A stretch of DNA of 64,000 nt from Pseudonocardia cypriaca (GTDB lineage: Bacteria > Actinomycetota > Actinomycetes > Mycobacteriales > Pseudonocardiaceae). The position numbers were made by a program, and so were the translations under genes. The stretch covers positions 1,984,001-2,048,000 of the forward strand of contig NZ_VFPH01000002.1 of assembly GCF_006717045.1 (NCBI RefSeq). The letters are read 5' to 3'. The first letter of the stretch is position 1. Every line of letters starts with the position of its first letter. A model generated the notes under the pieces. It was not told the origin of the DNA. It did no database searches and worked only from the letters and a program-made list of their open reading frames with translations. Positions 1-7,975 of the stretch are shown in pieces.

Positions 1-1
1 C

Positions 2-1402
2 GTGGCCGCTACCCGAACGACCGAGCAGACCGAGACCGTCCCCTTCGACGCGCACGGCATCGACCCGATCCCACCGTCGAGCCGCGACTCGACGCCGTGG
101 GAGCAGTTCTGGATCTGGGCGGGAGCGAACATCGCACCGATCAACTGGGTGCTCGGCGCGCTGGGCGTCACGCTCGGGCTCTCGCTGGTCGAGACGCTGG
201 TCGTGATCGCGCTCGGCAACGTCGCCGGCTGCGCGGTGTTCGGCCTCTTCAACGTGATCGGCCACCGGACCGCCGTGAACCAGATGGTGCTCGGGCGAGC
301 GCCGTTCGGGATCCGGGGCGCGGTCGTCCCCGGCGTCGTGCAGGGCCTCCTGACCATGGCGTGGGTGGGCGTGAACACCTGGGTGGTGCTCGACCTCGTG
401 CTCGCCGTGCTGGCCCGGATGGGCGTGCACGGTGGTGTCGGCCTGGAGTACTCCGTCGCCGCCGTGATCATGGTCGTGCAGCTCGCCCTCGCCCTGTACG
501 GCTTCTACGCGATCCGCACGTTCGAGAAGTACACGGTGCCGGCGACCGTCGTCGTCATGATCGTGATGACGGTGCTCGCACTCGCGCAGACCGACGTCGA
601 CTGGACCGGCAGCAGCGCGCCCACCCCCGGCGACAAGCTCACGGCCGTCACCCAGCTCCTCACCGCCATCGGTGTCGGCTGGGGCATCTCGTGGGTGCCC
701 TACTCGGCGGACTACAGCCGTTTCGTCCGGCCGCAGGCATCCGGACGCTCGGTGTTCTGGGCGTCCGCGCTCGGCATGTACGTGCCGACGGTGTGGCTGG
801 CCGCGCTCGGCGCCTGCCTCGCGAGCGCGGGGAGCGGCGGCGACCCGTCCGACCTCGTGGTGAGCACGTTCGGCGTGATGGCCGTCCCCGTGCTGTTGCT
901 GATCATGCACGGGCCGGTCGCGACGAACATCCTCAACCTGTACTCCTGCTCACTGGCCGCGCTGACGATCGGGATCCGCGTCGCGCGGTGGAAGCTCACG
1001 CTCGTGGCCGGGGTCGTCGCGTCGGCCGTGCTCGTGGTGTTCGTCCGCGCCGACAGCTTCGCCCACGCCTTCGACCAGTGGATGGTGTCGATCCTGGTGT
1101 GGATCAGCCCGTGGGCGGCGATCGTGCTCGTCGACTTCTTCGTGCTCCGCCGCGGCCGCGTCGACGTGGCCGGGCTCTACGCCCCCGCCGAGCGCTCCCC
1201 CTACGGCTCGGTGCGCCCCGCGGCGCTGTGCGCGCTCGGACTCGGGCTGGTCGCGGGGTGGAGCTGGCAGTACGGGCTGGTGCCGCTCATGCAGGGCCCG
1301 ATCGCACGGGCCTTGGGCGGCACGGACTTCTCATGGCTCTCCGGGAGCCTCGTCGCGGGCGGGCTGTACTGGCTGCTGGCGGTGCGGTCGCGCCGGGCGT
1401 GA
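2..1402 (+). CDS. NCS1-family cytosine/purine permease
   Basis: An integral membrane protein of about 466 residues with the look of the nucleobase:cation symporter-1 (NCS1) family, which imports cytosine, purines, allantoin or related compounds with H+ or Na+. The N-terminus carries the family's soluble lead-in and the PWEQFWIWAGANIAP segment (residues about 31-45) that begins TM1. About twelve hydrophobic segments follow, with the conserved internal stretch GWGISWVPYSADYSRFVRP near residues 224-242. The GTG at base 2 gives a complete-looking N-terminus, but no upstream sequence is available, so the start is unproven. The substrate cannot be read from sequence. A strong hairpin follows the stop codon, and the next gene is convergent, so this gene is the end of whatever transcript enters from the left. 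Confidence 0.85.
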   Translation: MAATRTTEQTETVPFDAHGIDPIPPSSRDSTPWEQFWIWAGANIAPINWVLGALGVTLGLSLVETLVVIALGNVAGCAVFGLFNVIGHRTAVNQMVLGRAPFGIRGAVVPGVVQGLLTMAWVGVNTWVVLDLVLAVLARMGVHGGVGLEYSVAAVIMVVQLALALYGFYAIRTFEKYTVPATVVVMIVMTVLALAQTDVDWTGSSAPTPGDKLTAVTQLLTAIGVGWGISWVPYSADYSRFVRPQASGRSVFWASALGMYVPTVWLAALGACLASAGSGGDPSDLVVSTFGVMAVPVLLLIMHGPVATNILNLYSCSLAALTIGIRVARWKLTLVAGVVASAVLVVFVRADSFAHAFDQWMVSILVWISPWAAIVLVDFFVLRRGRVDVAGLYAPAERSPYGSVRPAALCALGLGLVAGWSWQYGLVPLMQGPIARALGGTDFSWLSGSLVAGGLYWLLAVRSRRA

Positions 1403-1410
1403 ACGGATGT

Positions 1411-1442
1411 CGGCCCGTCGGCGCGCTCGCGTCGACGGGCCG
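1411..1442. terminator. Hairpin between convergent genes
   Basis: Perfect 10-bp inverted repeat (CGGCCCGTCG and CGACGGGCCG) separated by 12 bases, placed between the convergent stop codons of the permease and the small hypothetical gene. There is no clear T-tract, as is usual for actinomycete terminators. Likely to act in both directions. Confidence 0.55.
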
Positions 1443-1453
1443 GATCGGTGTTC

Positions 1454-1684
1454 TCAGCTGCTGAGGCGCCGGGCCAGCATCTGCTTGCCCTGCTCGGCCC
1501 CCTTGCGGCTCTCGGCCTGGGCGCGGCGGAAGAACTCGGCGAGCTCGTCGTCGCCCTCGCGCTCCGCGTCCTGCACGTAGGTCTCGAGGCGCAGAGCGTT
1601 GCTCAGGCACGCCTCGGTGAACCAGATGACGTTGTAGTCCTTGTCCTTCGTGCCGGTGACCTGTCCGGTCTCGGTCGTGGACAT
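1454..1684 (-). CDS. Small conserved hypothetical protein (76 aa)
   Basis: Encodes a 76-residue, charged, probably alpha-helical soluble protein with no signal peptide or membrane segment. The C-terminal half is rich in Glu, Arg, Lys and Gln and has the character of an amphipathic helix (EFFRRAQAESRKGAEQGKQM). Upstream of the ATG at 1684 in the gene's own direction lies a purine-rich GGAGGAGGAGG ribosome-binding site, so translation is very plausible. I do not recognise the family and assign no function. It stands alone, convergent with the permease and divergent from the methionine transporter leader region. Confidence 0.7.
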   Translation of the reverse strand: MSTTETGQVTGTKDKDYNVIWFTEACLSNALRLETYVQDAEREGDDELAEFFRRAQAESRKGAEQGKQMLARRLSS

Positions 1685-1838
1685 CGTGTCGATGCCTCCT
1701 CCTCCTGGTCGGGTGTCCGGTGGCTAGGACGTACCCGCTGCGCGGGGCGGCACACGTGCGGTGCGGCGTCGCCTGTCGTCGATCACACAGGCCCGTGACT
1801 TGCGCGTTCATCTTTCCCACGGGTTGACTGGTGCCGTC

Positions 1839-1931
1839 ATGACCTCCGCCGCCCCCGCCCGCCTGCTGACCCGCCGTCGCGTGGTCGACCAGTGCCGGCG
1901 CACCGCGACGGGCTGTCGAGCCCGCGGCTGA
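1839..1931 (+). CDS. Candidate sulfur-responsive leader peptide (30 aa)
   Basis: An ATG-initiated 30-codon frame lying 57 bp before the metN start. The peptide contains LLTRRRVVDQCRR followed by TGCRARG, with two Cys codons. This resembles the short LTRRR-x-VD-x-CR type leader peptides I recall from upstream of sulfur-assimilation and methionine/sulfonate transport operons in actinobacteria. There, ribosome stalling at Cys codons is thought to control the downstream genes. The resemblance is from memory and not checked by search. A short ACCGGC-GCCC-GCCGGT hairpin sits between it and metN. No strong Shine-Dalgarno is visible, so it may be leaderless. Confidence 0.6.
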   Translation: MTSAAPARLLTRRRVVDQCRRTATGCRARG

Positions 1932-1949
1932 GCACACCACTCGTTCCCC

Positions 1950-1965
1950 ACCGGCGCCCGCCGGT
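1950..1965 (+). promoter_or_regulatory. Hairpin between leader peptide and metN
   Basis: Perfect 6-bp stem (ACCGGC/GCCGGT) with a GCCC tetraloop, 18 bases after the leader peptide stop and 23 bases before the metN GTG. Its position fits an attenuator or a structure that limits access to the weak metN ribosome-binding site. This role is inferred from position only. Confidence 0.35.
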
Positions 1966-1988
1966 CTGTCGGCGCGCCTGGAGCACCC

Positions 1989-2978
1989 GTGATCACGGTC
2001 GAGAACCTGACCAAGAACTTCCCCGGCCGGGGCGGCCCCGTCCGCGCCCTCGACGGCGTCAGCCTGGACGTGCCCGCCGGCACCGTCTGCGGTGTCGTCG
2101 GGCCGAGCGGCGCGGGCAAGTCGACGCTGGCGCGCTGCATCCCGCTGCTGGAGCGGCCGGACTCCGGCGCCGTCCGCGTGGACGGCACCGACCTCGTCCC
2201 GCTGCGGGGCGCCGCCCTGCGCGACGAGCGCAGGCGGATCGGCGTGGTCCCGCAGGGCGACTCGCTGCTGCGGCAGCGCTCGGTGTCCGGCAACGTCGCG
2301 CTGCCGCTCGAGGCCGCCGGCGTCGGCCGGGCCGACCGCAACAGGCGGGTCGGCGAGCTGCTGGAGCTGGTCGGGCTCGCCGACAAGGCCGGGGCGTTCC
2401 CGGACCAGCTCTCGGGCGGGCAGCGCCAGCGCGTCGCCGTCGCCCGCGCGCTCGCCGCCCGCCCGCGGGTGCTGCTGGCCGACGAGCCGACCTCGGCACT
2501 CGACCCGGCCACCACGGCGTCCGTGCTCGACCTGCTCGAACGAGCCCGCGCCGAGCTGGGCGTCACCGTCCTGGTGGTCACCCACGACATGGCCGTGGTG
2601 CGGCGGATCTGCGCCACCGTGGCAGTGCTGGACCACGGGCGCGTCGTCGAGCACGGCTCCGTGCTCGACCTGGTCACCCAGCAGGGCAGCCGCACCGCCG
2701 CGGCGCTGCTGCCGGCGATCGACGACGCCCCCAGGTCGGGGCACGCGGTCGTCGCCGACGTCGTGCTCACCGGGGACGCGGCGACCGGTCCGCTGCTCAC
2801 CGCGACGGCCACGGAGCACGGCGCCGACCTGGTGCTGCTCGGAGGTGGCTTCACCGACCTCGCAGGCGTGCCCGTTGCGCGGTTCCGGATCGGGCTGGAC
2901 GGTGCCGGCGCCGACGCCGCACTGGCCGCGCTCGGCGCCGCCGCGCAGAGCGTGAGCGTGACGGAGGTGGTGGCGTGA
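1989..2978 (+). CDS. metN: Methionine-type ABC transporter ATP-binding protein
   Basis: ATPase subunit of a MetNIQ-type importer, 329 residues. The Walker A GPSGAGKST lies near residue 38, the ABC signature LSGGQRQRVAVARAL near 140, Walker B VLLADEP follows, and the H-loop is in VVTHD. The extra C-terminal segment, from about residue 250, matches in length and position the NIL domain that in MetN proteins senses cytoplasmic methionine and inhibits transport. The GTG start follows only a weak ribosome-binding site, consistent with leader-peptide control. The stop overlaps the metI start (GTGA), so translation is coupled. The substrate, D- or L-methionine, is inferred from family and from the NlpA-type binding protein encoded downstream. 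Confidence 0.88.
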   Translation: MITVENLTKNFPGRGGPVRALDGVSLDVPAGTVCGVVGPSGAGKSTLARCIPLLERPDSGAVRVDGTDLVPLRGAALRDERRRIGVVPQGDSLLRQRSVSGNVALPLEAAGVGRADRNRRVGELLELVGLADKAGAFPDQLSGGQRQRVAVARALAARPRVLLADEPTSALDPATTASVLDLLERARAELGVTVLVVTHDMAVVRRICATVAVLDHGRVVEHGSVLDLVTQQGSRTAAALLPAIDDAPRSGHAVVADVVLTGDAATGPLLTATATEHGADLVLLGGGFTDLAGVPVARFRIGLDGAGADAALAALGAAAQSVSVTEVVA

Positions 2979-3679
2979 ACGTCCTCGTGCTCGCTCAGCG
3001 GCAGCCCACCGAGTGGTCCGAGGTGGTGGAGCTGCTCGTGCCCGCCACCGGCGAGACCCTCTACATGGTCGGGGTGTCGACGCTGCTCGCCGCGGTGTTC
3101 GGCATCCCGCTCGGGGTGCTGCTGCACCTCACCGCGCCCGGCGGGCTGCACCCGCGCCCGACCGTGCACCGCGTGCTCGGCGCGATCGTCGACCTCGGCC
3201 GGGCGATGCCGTTCCTCGTGCTGCTCGTGCTGCTCCTGTCGGTCACGCGGTTTCTGGTGGGCTCCACCATCGGGCCGACCGCGGCGATCGTCCCCCTGGC
3301 GGTCGGCGCCGTCCCGTTCGTCGGGCGGCTCGTGCAGAACGTGCTCGCCGAGGTGCACGTCGCGGTGGTCGAGGCGGCCGTCACGACCGGCGCCGGCACG
3401 TTGAAGATCGTCCGCAGCGTCCTGCTGCGGGAGTCGGTGCCTGCGCTGATCGGGGCGATCGGCGTCACCGCCATCGCGCTCGTCGGCTACTCCGCGATGG
3501 CGGGGGTGGTCGGCGGTGGCGGGCTCGGCGACGTCGCCGTGCGCATCGGCTACCAGCGGTTCGACGACCGCGTGCTGTGGGCCACCGTGATCGTCCTCGC
3601 GGTGCTCACCTCGCTCATCCAGCTCGGTTTCTCCCTCGCGTCCCGGCGGCTCGACCGCCGCCGGCACGCATCAGCCTGA
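2975..3679 (+). CDS. metI: Methionine-type ABC transporter permease
   Basis: Membrane permease of 234 residues, the normal size for MetI, with about five transmembrane segments. The cytoplasmic coupling motif typical of BPD_transp_1 permeases is visible as VEAAVTTGAGTLKIVRSVLLRESVPALI (the EAA loop). The conserved C-terminal glycine run GVVGGGGLGDVAVRIGYQRF is characteristic of MetI. The chosen GTG at 2975 overlaps the metN stop by four bases. It lies between the ATPase and the binding lipoprotein, completing the transporter. Confidence 0.88.
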   Translation: MNVLVLAQRQPTEWSEVVELLVPATGETLYMVGVSTLLAAVFGIPLGVLLHLTAPGGLHPRPTVHRVLGAIVDLGRAMPFLVLLVLLLSVTRFLVGSTIGPTAAIVPLAVGAVPFVGRLVQNVLAEVHVAVVEAAVTTGAGTLKIVRSVLLRESVPALIGAIGVTAIALVGYSAMAGVVGGGGLGDVAVRIGYQRFDDRVLWATVIVLAVLTSLIQLGFSLASRRLDRRRHASA

Positions 3680-3696
3680 TCCGGAAAGGACCCCCG

Positions 3697-4530
3697 ATGC
3701 GACTGCGTTCCGCCGTCGTCTCCACCGTCGCCGCGCTCGCGGCCGTCGTCACGCTCGCCGCGTGCGGCGGGAGCGCTCCCCAGCAGGCCCCGGCGCCCGC
3801 CGACCCGGCCGCTGCCCTGCGCGTCGGCGTCTCCCCCACCCCGCACGGCCAGATCCTGCGCTACGTCGCCGAGCAGCTCGCCCCCGCGCGGGACCTGAAG
3901 ATCGACGTCGTCGAGTTCACCGACTACGTGCAGCCCAACACCGCGCTCGTCGACGGCTCGCTGGACGCGAACTACTTCCAGACCGTGCCGTACCTCGACG
4001 AGTTCAAGTCGACGAGCGGGGCCGACCTGGCCTGGATCGCGCCGGTGCACGTGGAGCCGCTCGGGCTCTACTCCCGCAAGGTGACCGACCTCGCCGCGCT
4101 ACCCGACGGCGCCACCATCGGCATCGCGAACGACGCCACCAACGAGGCGCGTGGCCTCCGGCTGCTCGCCGCCAACGGCCTGATCACGCTCGAGCCGGGC
4201 TCCGACACGACGGCCACCCCGCGCGACATCGCGACCAACCCGAAGAACCTGCAGTTCAGCGAGCTGGAGGCGGCGCAGCTTCCGCGAAGCCTCGAGGACA
4301 CCGACGCCTCGGTGGTGAACGGCAACTACGCGATCGACGCCGGCCTGAGCCCCGCCGACGACGCACTCGTGCTCGAGTCGGCGGAGAACAACCCGAACGC
4401 CAACGGCCTGGTCACCCGCAGCGAGCTGCAGGCCGACCCGCGGATCACGACGCTGGCCGAGCTGCTGCAGTCCCAAGAGGTGAAGACCTACATCCAGCAG
4501 AACTTCGCGGGAGCGGTGATCCCGGTCTGA
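3697..4530 (+). CDS. metQ: NlpA/MetQ-family substrate-binding lipoprotein
   Basis: Binding protein of 277 residues belonging to the NlpA lipoprotein family. The signal peptide ends in a lipobox, VTLAACG, with Cys near residue 23, so the mature protein is anchored to the outer face of the membrane. The family signature region LVDGSLDANYFQTVPYLDEF (near residues 88-107) is clear, as are TIGIANDATNEARGLRLL and the later VVNGNYAIDAGL. The ATG at 3697 follows an AAAGGA ribosome-binding site at a good distance. It sits 17 bp after metI, so metNIQ form one operon. Confidence 0.88.
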   Translation: MRLRSAVVSTVAALAAVVTLAACGGSAPQQAPAPADPAAALRVGVSPTPHGQILRYVAEQLAPARDLKIDVVEFTDYVQPNTALVDGSLDANYFQTVPYLDEFKSTSGADLAWIAPVHVEPLGLYSRKVTDLAALPDGATIGIANDATNEARGLRLLAANGLITLEPGSDTTATPRDIATNPKNLQFSELEAAQLPRSLEDTDASVVNGNYAIDAGLSPADDALVLESAENNPNANGLVTRSELQADPRITTLAELLQSQEVKTYIQQNFAGAVIPV

Positions 4531-4535
4531 CCGGT

Positions 4536-4554
4536 ACAAGTTAGGCTTCCCTCA
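4536..4554 (+). promoter_or_regulatory. Candidate IdeR/DmdR iron box
   Basis: The 19-mer ACAAGTTAGGCTTCCCTCA matches the remembered IdeR/DmdR consensus (TWAGGTTAGSCTWACCTWA) at 14 of 19 positions, including the unbroken core TTAGGCT. It lies 20 bases before the ATG of the siderophore-binding lipoprotein gene, where repressor binding would block transcription under iron sufficiency. The site is degenerate and needs a footprint or reporter test. Confidence 0.55.
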
Positions 4555-4574
4555 GTTGCAGAGAGGGAGGCTCG

Positions 4575-5567
4575 ATGAGGCGGATCGCGGCGGCCGGGGC
4601 GCTGGTACTGGCGCTGGTGGCGGGATGCGGTGGCGCGCCCGGCACGGGGTCGACCGGCCCCGGTAACACGGACGTGGCCACCGGCGGCCGGCTCTTCTCC
4701 ACCGCCGACGAGGCGACGGCGAAGCTGGGCGCCGACGCCGCCCCGGGCGTGTTCCCGCGCACGATCACCCACGCCCGGGGCACCACCCGGCTCGAGCGGA
4801 AGCCCGAGCGGGTGGTCGTGCTCGACACCGGCGAGCTCGACGCGGTGCTCGCGCTCGGCATCGTCCCGGTGGGCAGCGCCACCCCGAACGGCATCGTCCC
4901 CTCGTACCTGCAGCCGCAGCTCGCGGGCAGCACGAACGTCGGCTCGCTCGACGGGCTGCGACTGGAGGCGATCGCCGCGCTCGATCCGGACCTCATCCTC
5001 GGCAGCCAGCTCCGGGTCGACGCGCTGTACGACCAGCTGTCCGCGATCGCCCCGACCGTGTTCTCCATCCGGCCCGGGTTCCCGTGGAAGGAGAACCTGC
5101 TGCTCGCGGGCGCGGCGCTCGGCGAGGAGACGAAGGCCACCGAGCTGCTCAACGACTACCAGCGCCGCGCCGACGCCATCCGGGCGCGGTTCACGCAGCC
5201 CCCCACGATCTCGCTGCTGCGGTTCATGCCCGAGCGCATCCGGCTCTACGGCAACCTGTCGATGATCGGCGTCGTCCTGAAGGACGTCGGGCTCCCCCGC
5301 CCGGCCAACCAGAACATCGAGGAGCTGGCCGCCGAGATCTCCCCGGAACGGATCTCGGAGGCCGACGCCGACTGGGTCTTCTACTCCAGCTACGGCCCGA
5401 AGGACGGCACGGCCGAGGGTTCGGTGGTCGGCGGGGAGCTGTGGAAACGCCTCGGCGCCGTGCAGCGCGGCACCGCACGCCCCGTGGACGACGAGGTGTG
5501 GTTCCTCGGCCTCGGCCCGATCGGCGCCACCCGCGTGCTCGACGACCTGCAGGCGTTCCTGGCCTGA
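4575..5567 (+). CDS. Iron-siderophore ABC transporter substrate-binding lipoprotein
   Basis: A 330-residue type III (FepB/FhuD-like) periplasmic-binding lipoprotein. The lipobox is LALVAGCG with Cys near residue 17. The fold is shown by the KPERVVVLDTGELDAVLALGIVPVG segment (about residues 76-100), then LEAIAALDPDLILGSQ, and a C-terminal lobe beginning after the long linker helix. The family captures ferric siderophores, haem or cobalamin. A candidate iron box just upstream favours iron. It is an orphan: no permease or ATPase gene for siderophore transport is adjacent, so it must work with a transporter encoded elsewhere. The ATG at 4575 follows GAGAGGGAGG. Confidence 0.87.
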   Translation: MRRIAAAGALVLALVAGCGGAPGTGSTGPGNTDVATGGRLFSTADEATAKLGADAAPGVFPRTITHARGTTRLERKPERVVVLDTGELDAVLALGIVPVGSATPNGIVPSYLQPQLAGSTNVGSLDGLRLEAIAALDPDLILGSQLRVDALYDQLSAIAPTVFSIRPGFPWKENLLLAGAALGEETKATELLNDYQRRADAIRARFTQPPTISLLRFMPERIRLYGNLSMIGVVLKDVGLPRPANQNIEELAAEISPERISEADADWVFYSSYGPKDGTAEGSVVGGELWKRLGAVQRGTARPVDDEVWFLGLGPIGATRVLDDLQAFLA

Positions 5568-5568
5568 A

Positions 5569-5748
5569 TCACGGCTCGTCGTCGGCGTCCGTCTCCTCCC
5601 CGAGCGGCTCGTCGCCCACGATCTCCAGGTAGGTGTCGACCTCCTCCGGTGACGGGTCGGTGCCCACCGACTCGGCGTATGCCTCGGCCCGCTCGGGGTC
5701 GTGCTCGAAGCCGGGATCGGCCTGCGGGGGCGCATCGGGTCCGGTCAT
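5569..5748 (-). CDS. Small acidic hypothetical protein (59 aa)
   Basis: Encodes about 59 residues rich in Asp, Glu and Pro (for example SVGTDPSPEEVDTYLEIVGDEP). It is strongly acidic, without membrane segments or a signal peptide, and probably largely disordered. The ATG at 5748 is preceded in its own direction by a GAGGAG ribosome-binding site, while the longer reading frame reaching 5817 lacks one. Its stop codon lies one base from the stop of the convergent siderophore-binding gene. I do not recognise the family. A second short acidic protein of similar composition occurs at 28052, but I cannot show homology. Confidence 0.6.
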   Translation of the reverse strand: MTGPDAPPQADPGFEHDPERAEAYAESVGTDPSPEEVDTYLEIVGDEPLGEETDADDEP

Positions 5749-5917
5749 CACCGTCTCCTCGTGATCGATCGTGATGGTTCCGACGCTGTACCCCGGGTGC
5801 GACGACGTAGACCTCATCGACGCAGCCGCTTCTCGAACTCGCCGCCGCCACCTGGCACAACCGCGCCACCGGCCAGCCAGTCAGCCGATCCCTGATCGTC
5901 TACGACCATGGCTTCTT

Positions 5918-5940
5918 GCGGTTGGCGCGCCGTTCCCGGC
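5918..5940. repeat. Outer inverted repeat, left copy (23 bp)
   Basis: A 23-bp block beginning GCGGTTGGCGCGCC and ending GTTCCCGGC. Its perfect reverse complement is at 7976-7998. The two copies bound the 2.08-kb DUF222-HNH unit. Sequence between this block and the inner repeat (5941-6025) has no counterpart on the other side. Confidence 0.85.
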
Positions 5941-6025
5941 TCGGAACGGAAGGCGTCGGGCCCAGCTCCTGCTTCGCGTGAATCCACGGGCTCACGTCGG
6001 CCTATTGCGTGGCGTAGTGGCTGGT

Positions 6026-6136
6026 TTGGCATAACTACCGAATATTGTGGTTGCTCTGGCGGCCGTCCCCGGCGCGGGGGCACGCCTGTTCTGGACGAGC
6101 CCGTCTCTGCCGAGTGGGCGGGGACTGTCCTGTGGT
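6026..6136. repeat. Inner inverted repeat, left copy (111 bp)
   Basis: A 111-bp block starting TTGGCATAACTACCGAAT and ending GGGGACTGTCCTGTGGT. It is matched in reverse complement at 7774-7884, with 104 of 111 positions identical and no gaps by hand alignment. It lies 131 bp before the likely HNH start codon. It contains an internal GTCCCC-GGCGC-GGGGGC hairpin. Confidence 0.88.
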
Positions 6137-6182
6137 GCCGAATCCGTTCCCCGTGATCACCAGGATGTGACTGCTTTCGTCG

Positions 6183-6196
6183 CGTTCCGCGGAACG
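6183..6196. repeat. Palindrome CGTTCCGCGGAACG, left copy
   Basis: Perfect 14-bp palindrome upstream of the DUF222-HNH gene. The same palindrome recurs just after that gene's stop at 7700-7713. Being self-complementary, the pair can be read as direct or inverted repeats. It is a candidate protein-binding or cleavage site of the element. Confidence 0.75.
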
Positions 6197-6267
6197 TCTG
6201 CTGCCTGGAATTGTCGGACCCCCGTGCCATTCTGGACTTGCAAATTGATCCGACTCTGGGGGTTTTC

Positions 6268-7686
6268 GTGTCCGTCGCCGCTGTGACTTCGCTGCCGACT
6301 CCGCTGCAGGCCCTGCCCACCTCCGCCCTGGAATCGGAACTGCTGGGTCTGGCCGGGCACATCGCTGCTGCGGAATGTCGGTTCCTGCAGCTGCTGGCCG
6401 AGTTCGACGACCGAGGCGGATGGTGCGGGGACGGGATCCGCTCGTGCGCGCACTGGCTGTCCTGGCGGGCCGGGATGAACCTGCGCACCGCCGTCGAGCA
6501 CCTGCGGGTCGCGCACGCCCTGCAGCACCTGCCCGGCATCACCGAGGCGTTCGCCGCCGGCCGGGTGTCCTACTCGAAGGTTCGGGCGATCACCCGAGTC
6601 ACCGGGTCCGATACCGCCACCCTGACCCGGATCGCCGCCGACATCGCCGCCGGCGCCTCGGAGTTGCGGCACACCGCGGTCGCGGACCCGCAGACCGCGG
6701 AACGGGTGCTGCTCGACGTGGCCCTGTCCGGCACCGCCAGCCACGTGGAGACCGTGGTGCGGGCCGTGCGGCGCCGCCACACCCCACCCGAAGACCTGGC
6801 TGCCCGCCGATCCCTGACCTGGCAGTGGGACGAGGACGGCTCCCTGATCCTGCGCGCCCGGCTCACCCCCGACGACGGGGCCACCCTCATCGCCGCCATC
6901 CAGGCCCTGGCACCGGTCTCTACTCCGGTGCGCCATCCGGTCCCGCCCGCACCGCAGGACCTGGACCAGCAGGCCCGCGAACACGAACCCGGCCCAGCCG
7001 CCGACCGAGTGGCCGCCCGCCGGGCCGATGCCCTGCTCACCCTGGTCAACCGGAAGGGGGGAGGGAAGGAGGCCGGGCCGGTGGTCGAGCGCGGGCAGGC
7101 GCAGGTGATCGTGCACCTGGACGCCACCACCGGTACCGCCCGCCTGAACGACGGTCCCGAGCTACCCGATGCCACCGCGCAGCGGCTTTCCTGCGACGCC
7201 CGCGTCCAAGTGCTGCTCAACGATCGGGAGGGCAACCGGCTGTACCTGGGCCGCTCCCGCCGCCTGGCCACCCCGGCCCAGATCGCGGCGTTGACCGTGC
7301 GCGACGGGGCGGGCTGCCGGTTCCCCGGCTGCACCCACACCCACTACCTGCACGCCCACCACGTGCAGCACTGGCTGCACGGCGGACCCACCGACGTCGA
7401 CAACCTGGTCATGATCTGCAGCTTCCACCACCGCCTGATCCACGACCACGGCTACCACATCCAATGGGCCTCGGGCCGCTGGGAGTTCAGCCGCCCCGAC
7501 GACACCCCCATCCCCACCATCGCACCACCGTTGACCGGCAGCAGCGAAAGCCTGATCGAGATGCACACCCGCGCCCGCCTACGGATCACCCGCACAACCC
7601 TCACCCCCGACTGGTACGGCGAACGCCTCAACCCCGAACCCATCCTCGACGCCCTGCTACCCCGCCGAATCACAACCGCGGCGTGA
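6268..7686 (+). CDS. DUF222 / HNH endonuclease (13E12 repeat family)
   Basis: About 472 residues. The N-terminal two thirds is the helical DUF222 (13E12) domain, starting with ALESELLGLAGHIAAAECRFLQLLAEFD and followed by CAHWLSWRAGMNLRTAVEHLRVAHAL. The C-terminus is a complete HNH nuclease: CRFPGCTHTHYLHAHHVQHW, then GGPTDVDNLVMICSFHHRLIHDHGY, with zinc-type Cys/His and the catalytic HH pair intact. The family is multicopy in actinomycete genomes and its biological role is unproven. I prefer the GTG at 6268 because CTGGGGG precedes it by a few bases; a TTG at 6211 would add 19 residues. The flanking inverted repeats suggest the gene belongs to a mobile unit. Confidence 0.87.
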   Translation: MSVAAVTSLPTPLQALPTSALESELLGLAGHIAAAECRFLQLLAEFDDRGGWCGDGIRSCAHWLSWRAGMNLRTAVEHLRVAHALQHLPGITEAFAAGRVSYSKVRAITRVTGSDTATLTRIAADIAAGASELRHTAVADPQTAERVLLDVALSGTASHVETVVRAVRRRHTPPEDLAARRSLTWQWDEDGSLILRARLTPDDGATLIAAIQALAPVSTPVRHPVPPAPQDLDQQAREHEPGPAADRVAARRADALLTLVNRKGGGKEAGPVVERGQAQVIVHLDATTGTARLNDGPELPDATAQRLSCDARVQVLLNDREGNRLYLGRSRRLATPAQIAALTVRDGAGCRFPGCTHTHYLHAHHVQHWLHGGPTDVDNLVMICSFHHRLIHDHGYHIQWASGRWEFSRPDDTPIPTIAPPLTGSSESLIEMHTRARLRITRTTLTPDWYGERLNPEPILDALLPRRITTAA

Positions 7687-7698
7687 GCAGCACCCACT

Positions 7699-7714
7699 GC
7701 GTTCCGCGGAACGC
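7699..7714. repeat. Palindrome GCGTTCCGCGGAACGC, right copy
   Basis: Perfect 16-bp palindrome starting 12 bases after the HNH stop codon, containing the same 14-bp core as the palindrome at 6183-6196. It could also work as part of a terminator for the HNH gene. Confidence 0.75.
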
Positions 7715-7773
7715 GGTCAGCAGCTCGAGGTAGACGTGAGCGGGGGCGCCGAGTCGACCCAAGGCGAAACGGG

Positions 7774-7884
7774 ACCACAGGACAGTCCCCGCCCACCCGG
7801 CAGAGACGCACTCGTCCAAAACAGCCGTGCCCCCGCGCCGGGGACGGCCGCCAGAGCAACCACGAAATTCGGTAGTTATGCCAA
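7774..7884. repeat. Inner inverted repeat, right copy (111 bp)
   Basis: Reverse complement of the 111-bp block at 6026-6136 with seven mismatches, spread over four short clusters. It begins 87 bp after the HNH stop codon. Neither copy appears to be coding. Confidence 0.88.
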
Positions 7885-7975
7885 CCGGACCACCTTCCGA
7901 ACCGGGCGAGCTCGATCGGACTGGTGCGAATGCACCGGAAGCCTGAAGGTGGAGTGGCGGCGGGGACAACAGGGT

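Noticed and set aside
1892..3679. Long plus-strand frame starting before metN and running through metI
   Set aside because: The upstream part is an Arg/Pro-rich shadow of metN in another frame; only the last 234 codons, from GTG 2975, are the real metI.
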